This document shows, piece by piece, positions 32,192-41,103 of a stretch of 58,440 nucleotides of DNA. Made by a program: the position numbers and the translations under genes. Source of the DNA: Nonomuraea turkmeniaca (GTDB taxonomy: Bacteria; Actinomycetota; Actinomycetes; Streptosporangiales; Streptosporangiaceae). The stretch is from positions 1 through 58,440 of the forward strand of contig NZ_VCKY01000036.1 in NCBI RefSeq assembly GCF_005889735.1, read 5' to 3'. The notes beneath the pieces were generated by a model. That model did no database searches. It had not been told where the DNA came from and was given only the letters and a program-made list of their open reading frames with translations. The number at the start of each line of letters is the position of its first letter. Position 1 is the first letter of the stretch.

Positions 32192-33499
32192 GTGACGGTG
32201 CAGGGCAAACCCCGCAAAGCGGCTGTGGCGGCCTGGATCGGCAGCGCGCTCGAGTACTACGACTTCTTCATCTATGGCACCGCTGCCGCGCTGGTCTTCA
32301 ACAAGATCTTCTTTCCTTCGTCTTCGCCGGCCGCGGGGACGCTGTTCGCACTGGCCACGTTCGGCGTCGGCTATCTGGCCCGGCCGGTGGGCGCCTTCGT
32401 GCTCGGACACGTGGGTGACAAGTTCGGCCGCAAGAAGGTGCTGGTCACCACGCTGGTGATGATGGGCGGCTCGACGTTCCTGGTCGGGTGCCTGCCCACG
32501 TACGACCAGGTCGGGGTGCTCGCGCCGGTTCTGCTCGTGGTGCTGCGGCTGATGCAGGGCTTCTCCGTCTCGGGCGAACAGGCGGGCGCCAACTCGATGA
32601 CGCTGGAGCATGCCCCCGAAGGCCGGCGCGCCTTCTACACGAGCTTCACGCTCAACGGTACCCAGGCCGGGCAGATCATCGCCACGGCGATCTTCCTGCC
32701 GATCGCCGCGCTGCCGGAGGAGGACCTGTTGAGCTGGGGCTGGCGGGTGCCGTTCTGGCTGAGCGTCGTGGTGGCGGTGGTCGGGCTGGTCATCCGGCGC
32801 ACGCTGGAGGAGACCCCCGCCTTCGAGCAGGAGGTCGCCACCAACACCGTCGCCAAGATGCCGCTGGCCGTGCTGTTCCGCGAGCAGTGGCGGGACGTGC
32901 TGCGCGTGGTCGTGGCCGCGGTCATCGCCTCGGTGAGCACGATCTTCACCGTCCATGCCCTGTCCTATGCGGTCAACACCATGGGACTGGAGCGTGGGCT
33001 CATGTTGTGGGTCGGCGTGCTGGCCAACATCGCCGCCGTGCTCACGATCCCGCTGTGGGGCAGGCTGTCGGACCGGGTGGGGCGCAAACCGGTCTTCATC
33101 GGCGGCTCGCTCGGCTGCGCGGTGCTGATGTTCGCCTACCTGTGGTCGATCTCCGCCGGCGACTATTTCCTGATCTTCCTGGCCGGGATCGTCATGTTCG
33201 GCATCGTGCACAGCGCCACCAGCGCCGTCTGGCCGTCGTTCTACGGCGAGATGTTCACCACCAGGGTCCGCCTGTCCGGCATGGCGATCGGCACCCAGAT
33301 CGGCTTCGCCATCGCCGGCTTCGCGCCCACGGTGGCCACCGCGGTGGCCGGCACCGGTCCCGAGAGCTGGCTCGGCGTCTCGATCATCACGGCGGTGGTG
33401 TGCCTGGTCAACGTGGCCGCCGTCGCGACGGCCAAGGAGACCTACAAGGTGCCGACCGACCAGCTCGGGCTCAAGCCCGCCGGGCGGGTGACGGTGTGA
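32192..33499 (+). CDS. MHS family MFS transporter (shikimate/dicarboxylate type)
   Basis: A 435-residue, 12-helix metabolite:H+ symporter. AAWIGSALEYYDFFIYGTAAAL at the N-terminus and GHVGDKFGRKKVLV after helix 2 are signatures of the MHS family (ShiA, KgtP, ProP). The location beside shikimate-oxidising genes and behind the shared operator points to shikimate or quinate uptake. GTGAGGAG lies 6 bases before the GTG start. The downstream metallo-hydrolase overlaps its stop as GTGA. Confidence 0.9.
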   Translation: MTVQGKPRKAAVAAWIGSALEYYDFFIYGTAAALVFNKIFFPSSSPAAGTLFALATFGVGYLARPVGAFVLGHVGDKFGRKKVLVTTLVMMGGSTFLVGCLPTYDQVGVLAPVLLVVLRLMQGFSVSGEQAGANSMTLEHAPEGRRAFYTSFTLNGTQAGQIIATAIFLPIAALPEEDLLSWGWRVPFWLSVVVAVVGLVIRRTLEETPAFEQEVATNTVAKMPLAVLFREQWRDVLRVVVAAVIASVSTIFTVHALSYAVNTMGLERGLMLWVGVLANIAAVLTIPLWGRLSDRVGRKPVFIGGSLGCAVLMFAYLWSISAGDYFLIFLAGIVMFGIVHSATSAVWPSFYGEMFTTRVRLSGMAIGTQIGFAIAGFAPTVATAVAGTGPESWLGVSIITAVVCLVNVAAVATAKETYKVPTDQLGLKPAGRVTV

Positions 33500-34272
33500 G
33501 CGGGTTCCGCGTCTACGCCGTGCGCTACGCCCAGCGGGACGCCCGTCGCGGCGAGCACTTCCACGGCTACGAGCCCGGCGGCGAGAGCTCCCATCCGACC
33601 GCTTACTACGTCTGGCTGGCGGTCTCCGAGGAGCACACCGTCGTCGTCGACACCGGCATCGCCCCCGGGCGGGCCGCGCGGGTCGAGGGCATCGACTACC
33701 GCTGTTCGCCCGTCGATGCCCTGGCCGAGCTGGGCGTGCGTGCCGAGTCGGTCGATCACGTCGTGCTGACCCACCTGCACTACGACCACACCGGCACCGC
33801 CCACGAGTTCCCACAAGCCCGCTACGTCGTCCAGCAGGCCGAGCTCGACTACTGGACCGGACCCTGGGCGGAGCGGATCGGCCGGGAGCGCTGGCTGCTC
33901 AACGACGACGACCTGGCCCGCCTGCGGGCGGCCCGCAAGGACGGCCGCGTGCGGGTGGTGGACGGCGACGCCTTCGTCGTGCCCGGCCTGAGCGTGCACC
34001 TGGTGGGCGGGCACACCGCGGGCATGCAGGTGGTGCGGGTCGCCACCGCCCGCGGCCCCGTGGTGCTGGCCTCCGACGCCAGCCACTTCTACGAGAACAT
34101 CGAGAGTGACCGCCCCTTCCCGATCCTGCACAGCATGACCGGGATGTACGGCGCCTTCGACCGCATCAAGGAGCTGGCCGGCGGCCCCGGCCTCGTGGTC
34201 GCCGGCCACGACCCGCTGGTGCTCGAACGATTCCCGCTGTCCGGTCCCGACGTCGCGGTGATCGCGCCCTAG
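33496..34272 (+). CDS. metallo-beta-lactamase fold hydrolase (lactonase-like)
   Basis: A 258-residue protein of the N-acyl-homoserine-lactonase-like group. HLHYDH at residues 93-98 supplies the zinc ligands, followed by GGHTAG, the Asp in ASDASHFY and the last His in VAGHDP. The chain resembles AttM/AiiA-type lactonases, though similar proteins hydrolyse other lactones. Coupled by GTGA overlap to the transporter gene, it may open a lactone form of a hydroaromatic acid (quinate and shikimate-derived acids form lactones) rather than a quorum signal; this is inference. Confidence 0.85.
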   Translation: MSGFRVYAVRYAQRDARRGEHFHGYEPGGESSHPTAYYVWLAVSEEHTVVVDTGIAPGRAARVEGIDYRCSPVDALAELGVRAESVDHVVLTHLHYDHTGTAHEFPQARYVVQQAELDYWTGPWAERIGRERWLLNDDDLARLRAARKDGRVRVVDGDAFVVPGLSVHLVGGHTAGMQVVRVATARGPVVLASDASHFYENIESDRPFPILHSMTGMYGAFDRIKELAGGPGLVVAGHDPLVLERFPLSGPDVAVIAP

Positions 34273-34316
34273 CGCGGTTTCCGCACGCCGGGGCCCCGTG
34301 GGCAGGAGCCCGGGGA

Positions 34317-36380
34317 TCAGGCGGGAAGGACCTCGATCTTCCCGGTGGGACGTGGGCTGTGGCTGTCGTTGAAGAAGTACTCCCCAGGCCGCGTGAAGGT
34401 GTACTGGAATGACTCGCCCGGCTTGAGCCGGATGTCGAAGAGGCCCTCGAAGAACTGCGTGGCCCCGTGGACGTGCACGTTGTCCGCGGGGTTGACGAAG
34501 GTGACCGTGGTGCCGGCGGGCACCCGCAGGTGCGTGGGCGCCATGGCGTTGACCGCTGTGGACTCGACGGTCCCGACCTGGCCGTTCTCGTAGACGCGAG
34601 CGAGCACGACGGTGTTGTTCACGGCGCTGCCGTCCACGGGGCTCCCGGAGACCGGCCGCCTGATCACGGGCGCGGGCGGTACGGGCGCGGGCGGCGCCGT
34701 GCCGCCGAGCTTGAAGGCCCACAGGTGGTCGCCGCGCGGCGCGGAGTTGCCGTACGGGATGCCGGTGCCGCCGGCGTACACCGCGAGGTACTGCTCGCCG
34801 TCGATCTCGTAGGTGATGGGGGAGCTGCTGACGGCGGCGCCGGTCTGCCAGCGCCACAGCTCGTGGCCGTCCCGGGCGTCCAGGCAGAGCAGGTTGCCGT
34901 CGGGCTGCCCGATGAACAGCAGGTCGGTGGCCGTGGTGAGGATGCCGTTGCCGTGGGCCAGCGAGTACGGCAGGTTCTTCTTCCATCGCACCCGGTTCGT
35001 GCTCGGGTCCACTGCCACGACGCCGCCGGTCATGTACTCGCCCGGCGGGCGCAGGCCGTTGGACGCCTCGGTCAGCGAGTGGGCGGCCGCCACGTAGCCG
35101 AAGCCGGTGTACACGAGCCGGGTGCTGTGGCTGTAGGACTGGTGGTTCCAGTCGGCGCCGCCGCCGTGGCCGGGGATGGTGAGGATCGGCTCGTCCCAGT
35201 GCGGCGTGTACAGCGAGCCGATCTTGTAGTTGGGCACGGCCCGGTGCGGGAGGCCCGGTGTCTCGGTGCCGAGCGGCTGCCACACCGGCGTGAGCTCGGT
35301 CCAGCCGCCCTGGCGCGGGAAGGGCTGGGTGGGCCAGGTCTTCTGCCGGGGCTCCTGCGGCACGGGCAGCTCGTCGATGCCGAGCGGGGCCGAGCCGTCG
35401 ATCCGGTCGAGGATGTAGTACATGCCGGTCTTGCTGCCGTACACGACCAGCTTGCGCATCCGTCCGTGGACGCGGGCGTCGACCAGGACCGGCGCCATGA
35501 CGTTGTCCATGTCCCAGATGTCGTGGTGGATGGACTGGAAGTGCCAGCGGTAGGCGCCGGTCTTCAGATCCATGGCCACGATCGAGTTGGCGAACAGGTT
35601 CTGGCCGCCGCGCTGCGAGCCGTCCTGGGAGGAGCGGCTGCCGCGCGCGTTGCCGAAGGTCCAGTAGACCAGGCCCAGCTCCGGGTCGATGGCGCAGTGC
35701 ATCCACGGCGTGGCCCCGCCGGTCTGCCAGGAGTCGCCTTCCCAGGTGTCGTTGCCGAACTCGCCGGGAGCCGCCGTGCCCCAGAAGTGCCAGACCAGGT
35801 CGCCGGTCCCGGCGTCGAAGGCGAGCGCGGCCCCGCGCGGGCCGTCGTTGGTGCCGCAGTAGAGCATGCCGTCGTGGTAGGTGACCGCGACCTTCTCCAG
35901 GTTGCCGTACCCGTTGTGCTGCCGCTCCCAGACCACCTGGCCGGTCTTCTGGTCCAGCGCGATCACCCAGTTGTCGTTGGCGCAGGTGAAGACCTTGCCC
36001 GCGCCGACCGCCACGCCGCGCCTGGTGACCGCGCCGCGGGTCTGCTCGTACTTCCACAGGGTCGCGCCGGTGCGGCCGTCCACCGCGACCACGTTGCCCG
36101 GCGCCGACTCGACGTACAGGACGCCGTCCACCGCCACGGCCGTGCTCTGGCTGTTGCCCGCCATGAGCCCGCCCTCGATGTGGTTGACCCACGCGCCCCG
36201 CAGCCGCCTGACATTGCCGCGGTGCAGGCCGGTCAGCCCGCTGTAGTTCTGGTTGGCGAGGTTCCCGCCGACCTTGGGGAAGTTCCGGTCGGAGCGGTGG
36301 GTGGCCGCGGCGGCCTCTCCCGAACCCGCGAGTGCGACGGCGGCGACGGCGCCCACGAGTAATTCTCTGCGACGGACCAT
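34317..36380 (-). CDS. exported quinoprotein (PQQ-dependent) dehydrogenase with cupredoxin-like C-terminus
   Basis: A 687-residue protein. The N-terminus MVRRRELLVGAVAAVALAG is a Tat/Sec-type signal. Residues about 35-560 form an eight-bladed propeller with tryptophan-docking repeats (GAKVFTCANDNWVIALDQ-type strands, DPELGLVYWTFGN, DGHELWRWQTGA). About 95 further residues form a beta-rich, cupredoxin-like domain (LRVPAGTTVTFVNPADNVHVHG ... FTRPGEYFFND) that has His residues but no Cys for a type 1 copper site. No heme CxxCH and no vicinal Cys pair are seen. It follows livF by 94 bases on the same strand. A periplasm-side oxidation of quinate or another alcohol is suggested by context. The chosen ATG has AGAGGA 6 bases upstream. 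Confidence 0.85.
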   Translation of the reverse strand: MVRRRELLVGAVAAVALAGSGEAAAATHRSDRNFPKVGGNLANQNYSGLTGLHRGNVRRLRGAWVNHIEGGLMAGNSQSTAVAVDGVLYVESAPGNVVAVDGRTGATLWKYEQTRGAVTRRGVAVGAGKVFTCANDNWVIALDQKTGQVVWERQHNGYGNLEKVAVTYHDGMLYCGTNDGPRGAALAFDAGTGDLVWHFWGTAAPGEFGNDTWEGDSWQTGGATPWMHCAIDPELGLVYWTFGNARGSRSSQDGSQRGGQNLFANSIVAMDLKTGAYRWHFQSIHHDIWDMDNVMAPVLVDARVHGRMRKLVVYGSKTGMYYILDRIDGSAPLGIDELPVPQEPRQKTWPTQPFPRQGGWTELTPVWQPLGTETPGLPHRAVPNYKIGSLYTPHWDEPILTIPGHGGGADWNHQSYSHSTRLVYTGFGYVAAAHSLTEASNGLRPPGEYMTGGVVAVDPSTNRVRWKKNLPYSLAHGNGILTTATDLLFIGQPDGNLLCLDARDGHELWRWQTGAAVSSSPITYEIDGEQYLAVYAGGTGIPYGNSAPRGDHLWAFKLGGTAPPAPVPPAPVIRRPVSGSPVDGSAVNNTVVLARVYENGQVGTVESTAVNAMAPTHLRVPAGTTVTFVNPADNVHVHGATQFFEGLFDIRLKPGESFQYTFTRPGEYFFNDSHSPRPTGKIEVLPA

Positions 36381-36474
36381 GGCCATTCCTCTCGTTCCAC
36401 TGCATGGATTGATAGATCTGCTAGGCGGACTCGTCTGTGGGCGCACGCGGCCGGCAGCACAACCGAGCGGGCTG

Positions 36475-37176
36475 CTACAGGCCGAGGTAGATGCGCCGGA
36501 CCTCGGGATCGTCCCGGAGCTCGGCCGAGGTACCGGTGGCCGCGATCTCGCCGTTCTCCATCACCAGGCAGGTGGTGGTGACGTCGAAGGTGAGCTTGGC
36601 GTTCTGCTCGACGAGCAGGATGCTCAGCCCGTCGGTGTTGAGCCGCTTGAGCACGCCGGCGATCTCCGCCACGAGGATCGGTGACAGGCCCATCGAGGGT
36701 TCGTCCAGGAGCATCACCTTGGGACGGCACATGAGCGCGCGGCCGACGGCCAGCATCTGCTGCTGGCCGCCCGACAGCGCTCCGGCCAGCCGGTGGCGCA
36801 TCTCGCCCAGGACGGGGAACAGCTCGTACACCTCGTCGATGGGCGTGCGTTTCCAGCTGGTGGTGTAGGCGCCGAGCAGGAGGTTCTTCTCCACGGTGAG
36901 CCCGGGGAAGACGTGCCGTCCCTCCGGCACGTAGCCGATGCCGTGCCGGACCAGGGTGTGCGCCGGTGCGCGCAGGAGGTCGTGGTCGCCGAAGCGGATG
37001 GTCCGCCCCTGGCGGGGCGCCAGGCCCATGACGGCCTTGAGCGTGGAGGACTTGCCGGCGCCGTTGGCGCCGATGATGCCGAGCGACTGGCCGGGCTCCA
37101 CGGTGAAGGACACGTCATGGGCGGCCCGGACACCGCCGTAGTGCACAGAAAGGCCTTCGACGGTGAGCGTGGTCAT
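36475..37176 (-). CDS. livF: branched-chain-type ABC transporter ATPase, LivF
   Basis: A 233-residue ATPase. Walker A is GANGAGKSS, the signature LSGGQQQMLAVGRAL and Walker B VMLLDEPSMGLSP; the C-terminus is short, as in LivF. The ATG overlaps the stop of the LivM-LivG fusion (ATGA). The system imports an organic acid or aromatic compound across the membrane using ATP. Confidence 0.93.
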   Translation of the reverse strand: MTTLTVEGLSVHYGGVRAAHDVSFTVEPGQSLGIIGANGAGKSSTLKAVMGLAPRQGRTIRFGDHDLLRAPAHTLVRHGIGYVPEGRHVFPGLTVEKNLLLGAYTTSWKRTPIDEVYELFPVLGEMRHRLAGALSGGQQQMLAVGRALMCRPKVMLLDEPSMGLSPILVAEIAGVLKRLNTDGLSILLVEQNAKLTFDVTTTCLVMENGEIAATGTSAELRDDPEVRRIYLGL

Positions 37177-38969
37177 CGGGTCGCCTCCTCGACGGCGGTC
37201 TCTGTGGGGGCGGCCATGGAATCGCCGAGGTAGGCCTGGACGACCGCCGGGGCGATGGCGACCTCCGCGGGCGTGCCTTCGGCGATCACCTTGCCGCTGG
37301 CCAGCACCGTGATCCGGTCGCACAGGGACATGACCAGGCCCATGTTGTGCTCGATCACCACGACCGTCGCCCCGGAGTCCCTGATCGAGCGGACGATCTC
37401 CGCCAGCTGGCGTACCTCCTCGCCGTTCAGCCCGGCCGCGGGCTCGTCCAGCAGCAGCAGAGACGGGGACATGGCCATCGCGCGGGCCGTCTCGACGCGG
37501 CGCTGGATCCCGTACGGGAGCGCCCGCGGCACGGCATCGGCGAAGTCGGCCAGCCCGAACCTGGCGATGATCTCATCGGCCCGCGCGTCCAGCGCTCGCT
37601 GGTAGCCGAACACCTTCCAGGGCAGGCCCGCATAGCGCCAGATCCACGAGGTCCGGGTGCGGTCGAGGCCGAGCAGGATGTTCTCCCGCACGTTCAGGTC
37701 CTCGAACAGGCGCAGGTTCTGGAACGTGCGCGCGACACCGCGCAGGGACAGCCGGTACGGCCGCGCTCCCGTCACGTCAAGCCCGCGCAGGCGCACCTTC
37801 CCGGCGCTGGGGGTGTAGAAGCCGCTGACGATGTTGAACAGGGTGGTCTTGCCCGAGCCGTTGGGGCCGACGACGCCGCGGATCTGGCCGGGCGGCACGG
37901 TGAGCGAGACGTCGTCGAGCGCGACCAGTCCCTTGAACCGCATCGTCACGCCCTGGACCTCCAGCACGTTCTCGCCGTCGCCGGCGTGCGCCACTTGTTC
38001 GTAGGGCTGGAAAGGACCCAGCCGCAGTCTCGCTCCCGAGCCGTGGCGGCGCAGGAGGCGCCGGAACTGGTGGGGCAGCCCGGCCAGCCCCGTGGGGGCG
38101 AAGACCACCACGAGCACCACCACGATGCCGTAGCCGAGCTGGGCGTAGGCCGACACGTCCAGCAGCGCCTCCCGCACCGCGGCCAGTGCCAGGGCGCCGA
38201 CCACGCAGCCGAGGATGCTGGCCCGGCCGCCGATGATCACCATGGCGAGCAGGAGGAACATGTTGGCGATGTTGAACGATTCGGGCGCCACGAACCGGAT
38301 GAGGCCGGCGTACAGGACGCCGGCCAGGCCGCCGTACACGCCGGACAACACGAACGCGGTCATCCGCAGCAGCGGGATCTCCGCGCCCAGCGCGCCCGCC
38401 GCCAGGTCGTCGTCGCGCATCGCCCGCAGCCTGCGCCCCAGCGGCGAATGCGTGACGAACAGCGCGAACGCCAGTGCGAGGGCGAACACCACCAGTTCGA
38501 CGTAGTAGAACAGGTACGCGCTGGACAGCTCCAGCCCGAACAGCACCGGAACGGGAATGTCGCTGATGCCCTCGGCGCGGCCCGCGACGGTGGCGTTGGT
38601 GACCCAGTTGGTGAAGGCCAGCGCCAGTCCCAGCGTGACGATCCCCAGATAGTGCGACTGCATGCGCAGCGCCGGGATACCGACCAGCACGCCGAACACC
38701 ACGGACACGAGCAGAGCCAGCACCGCCGCGCTCCAGAAACCGAAGCCGGCCCGCGTGCACAGGATGGCCACGGTGTAGGCGCCGACGCCGAAGAAGGCGA
38801 CCTGGGCCAGGTTGATCTGACCGGCCACGCCCATGGTCAGGCCCAGGCCGACGGCCAGGATCGCGAAGATGATCGCGACGGCGACGACGTGCATGGAGTA
38901 CCCGCCCAGCCCATAGGGCAGCAGCCAGGCGGCCACCCCGACGGGGACGAGGAATGCCAGACGCTTCAT
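37173..38969 (-). CDS. LivM permease-LivG ATPase fusion
   Basis: A 598-residue fusion. Residues 1 to about 300 form a LivM permease with 8-10 helices (GLTMGVAGQINLAQVAFFGVGAY is its signature). Residues from about 340 form a LivG ATPase with Walker A GPNGSGKTT, FQNLRLFEDLNVREN and LLLDEPAAGLNGEE. The linker (about 305-340) is short and charged. Such fusions occur in aromatic-compound and amide transporters of actinobacteria. The start overlaps the livH stop. Confidence 0.92.
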   Translation of the reverse strand: MKRLAFLVPVGVAAWLLPYGLGGYSMHVVAVAIIFAILAVGLGLTMGVAGQINLAQVAFFGVGAYTVAILCTRAGFGFWSAAVLALLVSVVFGVLVGIPALRMQSHYLGIVTLGLALAFTNWVTNATVAGRAEGISDIPVPVLFGLELSSAYLFYYVELVVFALALAFALFVTHSPLGRRLRAMRDDDLAAGALGAEIPLLRMTAFVLSGVYGGLAGVLYAGLIRFVAPESFNIANMFLLLAMVIIGGRASILGCVVGALALAAVREALLDVSAYAQLGYGIVVVLVVVFAPTGLAGLPHQFRRLLRRHGSGARLRLGPFQPYEQVAHAGDGENVLEVQGVTMRFKGLVALDDVSLTVPPGQIRGVVGPNGSGKTTLFNIVSGFYTPSAGKVRLRGLDVTGARPYRLSLRGVARTFQNLRLFEDLNVRENILLGLDRTRTSWIWRYAGLPWKVFGYQRALDARADEIIARFGLADFADAVPRALPYGIQRRVETARAMAMSPSLLLLDEPAAGLNGEEVRQLAEIVRSIRDSGATVVVIEHNMGLVMSLCDRITVLASGKVIAEGTPAEVAIAPAVVQAYLGDSMAAPTETAVEEATR

Positions 38970-39835
38970 GCTCGGTTCACCGTCGCCTCTCCGAAGATGC
39001 CGGTGGGCCGGATCATGACCACGACGGCGAAGACCAGGAACGTGACCAGTTCGGAGTACTCCTGGAAGTTGCCCGCCGCGAACGCGTCCAGCAGCCCGAA
39101 CGCCACGCCGCCGACGATCGCGCCCGGCATGCTGCCGAAGCCGCCCAGCATGGCGGCCGCGAAGCCCTTGATGCCGAGCGTGCCGCCCATGGTCGGGTTG
39201 ACGTACAACATCGGCCCGATCAGGCTGCCGGCCAGCGCCGCCAGGCCCGCGCCGATGGCGAAGGCCATGGCGTTGCTGCGGCCGACGTGGATGCCGACCG
39301 CGGTGGCGGCCTGGTGGTCCATGGCGACCGCCTGCATGGCGGCGCCTCGCTTGGTGCGCTGCAGGAACAGCGCCAGGAGCCCGGTGGCCAGCGCCGCCAC
39401 GCTGATCACGACCAGGTTGTAGGTGGGGATCCGCACGCCCGCCAGGTCCAGCGGCTCGGTGGCCACGGGGGAGGGAACCGCGTGACCGGTGGCGCCCCAG
39501 ACCAGCACCGCCCCCGCCTCCAGCACCGCGCCGAAGCCGATCGTGCCGATCAGCATCAGCGTGAAGTCCTTGTTCTCCAGAGGCCGCAGGAAACGCTCGA
39601 TCACCAGGCCGATGAGACCGGTGACCGCGATGGCCACGACGATCGCGATCGCGAAGGGGACATGGGTCGCCATGTAGAACGTGGAGGCGGCGTACGCGCC
39701 GATCATGACGACGCTGCCGTGGGCGAAGTTGACCAGGCCCATGGTGCGGTAGACGATCGAGAACCCCATCGCCACCAGTGCGTACACCGCTCCGAACGTG
39801 ACCCCGCCGATCAGGGTCTGAAGGAATACCTGCAC
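38966..39835 (-). CDS. livH: branched-chain-type ABC permease, LivH
   Basis: A 289-residue permease with about eight helices. GGVTFGAVYALVAMGFSIVYRTMGLVNFAHG near the N-terminus is the LivH signature (substrate-pore helices), and AAMLGGFGSMPGAIVGG near the C-terminus is the conserved EAA-like loop. GTG start one base after the stop of the binding-protein gene. Confidence 0.93.
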   Translation of the reverse strand: MQVFLQTLIGGVTFGAVYALVAMGFSIVYRTMGLVNFAHGSVVMIGAYAASTFYMATHVPFAIAIVVAIAVTGLIGLVIERFLRPLENKDFTLMLIGTIGFGAVLEAGAVLVWGATGHAVPSPVATEPLDLAGVRIPTYNLVVISVAALATGLLALFLQRTKRGAAMQAVAMDHQAATAVGIHVGRSNAMAFAIGAGLAALAGSLIGPMLYVNPTMGGTLGIKGFAAAMLGGFGSMPGAIVGGVAFGLLDAFAAGNFQEYSELVTFLVFAVVVMIRPTGIFGEATVNRA

Positions 39836-39836
39836 G

Positions 39837-40988
39837 TCAGCTCGCGACCTCCGGGACGACCTTGCCGTCCTTGACCAGCCCGATCTTCGTGGCGTGGATG
39901 CCGACGCCGTTGGCGTCGTAGGTGTAGTCGCCCAGGAGCCCGGCGCGTTTCACGCCGCGGATGGCGTCCGCCAGTTTCTGGCCGCCCTCGCCGTTGGTCT
40001 GCTTGAGCGCCTCGATCATGATCGACGCGCCGTCGTACGCCTTGGCCACGTGCATGCGGGCTTCTTCGTTGTAGGCGGCCTTGTACTTGGCGGCGAAGGC
40101 CTTGATCTGATCGCTGGCCTCGTTGCTGAGGTACGGCGAGCTGACGACGGAGCCCTCGGCGTTCTTCAGCCCGGCCGTGTCGGCGTACACGTCGGTGCCC
40201 ATCGGGGCGCCACCGGCGAAGATCGACTTGATGCCCAGCTCGCGCGACTGCTTGGCGATCAACCCGGACTGGACCTCCTCGGCGCCGATGAACAGCACCT
40301 CCGGACCCTGTTCGCGGATCTTGGCCAGGTTGGAGTTGAAGTCCTTCTGGTCGGGGGTGACGACCTCGTCGGCGACCGGGGTGACGCTCCTGGACTTGAG
40401 CGCGGCCAGGAACGCGTCGTGCTCGCCGGAGCCGTACGCGCCGTTGTTGCTGATCAGTGCGATCTTCTTGTAGCCCTTGTCGTCGATCAGGTACTTGGCG
40501 AGCGTCTCGTCGAAGGTCACGCTCGTCGGCGCGTTGAGGAACAGGAACGGGCTCTTCAGCTCGGCCAGCTTGGGTGACTGGCCCGACGTGATGTTCGGGA
40601 TCTTGGCGTCCTTGAGAATGGGCGCCATGGCCAGGGTGACCGCGCTCTCGGCGGTGCCGAGCATCGCGATGTAGCCCTCGGCGGAGATCTTCCTGGCCAC
40701 GTTGGTGCCGACGGTGGGGTCGCCCTGGCTGTCGAACAGGTCCAGCTGGATCTGCCGTCCGTTGATTCCGCCGGCCTTGTTGGCCTCCTCGATGGCCAGC
40801 TTCACGCCCTTGTGCTCCCATTGGCCGAGCGAGCTGAGCTGCCCGCTCTGCGCGTTGACGTTCGCGATCTTGATGGGTCCCGTGGCACCGGCTCCGGATT
40901 CGGCCGACTGCCCGGGCGGGGCGCAGGCGGCCAGCGCCAGAAGCGCCACGGCGGCGATGGAGATTCTTCGGGAGAACAAGTGAGTCAC
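39837..40988 (-). CDS. ABC transporter substrate-binding lipoprotein (Peripla_BP_6 type)
   Basis: A lipoprotein of about 383 residues; LLALAAC marks the lipobox with acylated Cys at about position 22. The mature part begins near IKIANVNAQSGQLSSLGQWEHKG and has the class I periplasmic fold used by LivJ-like receptors (VTLAMAPILKDAKIPNITSG). It is first in the liv-type operon, under operator site 3, so its ligand should be a compound of the shikimate regulon or a related aromatic acid. The start may be GTG (40988) or TTG (40979); the latter has GAGGTGA upstream. Confidence 0.9.
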   Translation of the reverse strand: MTHLFSRRISIAAVALLALAACAPPGQSAESGAGATGPIKIANVNAQSGQLSSLGQWEHKGVKLAIEEANKAGGINGRQIQLDLFDSQGDPTVGTNVARKISAEGYIAMLGTAESAVTLAMAPILKDAKIPNITSGQSPKLAELKSPFLFLNAPTSVTFDETLAKYLIDDKGYKKIALISNNGAYGSGEHDAFLAALKSRSVTPVADEVVTPDQKDFNSNLAKIREQGPEVLFIGAEEVQSGLIAKQSRELGIKSIFAGGAPMGTDVYADTAGLKNAEGSVVSSPYLSNEASDQIKAFAAKYKAAYNEEARMHVAKAYDGASIMIEALKQTNGEGGQKLADAIRGVKRAGLLGDYTYDANGVGIHATKIGLVKDGKVVPEVAS

Positions 40989-41032
40989 CTCATTAGGGGG
41001 TGGATGACAGTGCGGGTGATCGACATGGCCTC

Positions 41033-41050
41033 GTAATACACGGACTAGTA
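41033..41050 (-). promoter_or_regulatory. operator of the shikimate region, site 3
   Basis: On the minus strand TACTAGTCCGTGTATTAC, 13 of 18 bases identical to site 1. It lies about 45 bases before the start of the binding-protein gene and controls the transporter-quinoprotein operon by inference. Confidence 0.55.
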
Positions 41051-41103
41051 CGTTAGTTATACGGGCTCGGGGAATCCTGAGGAATATCGAACGGACAACG
41101 GTT

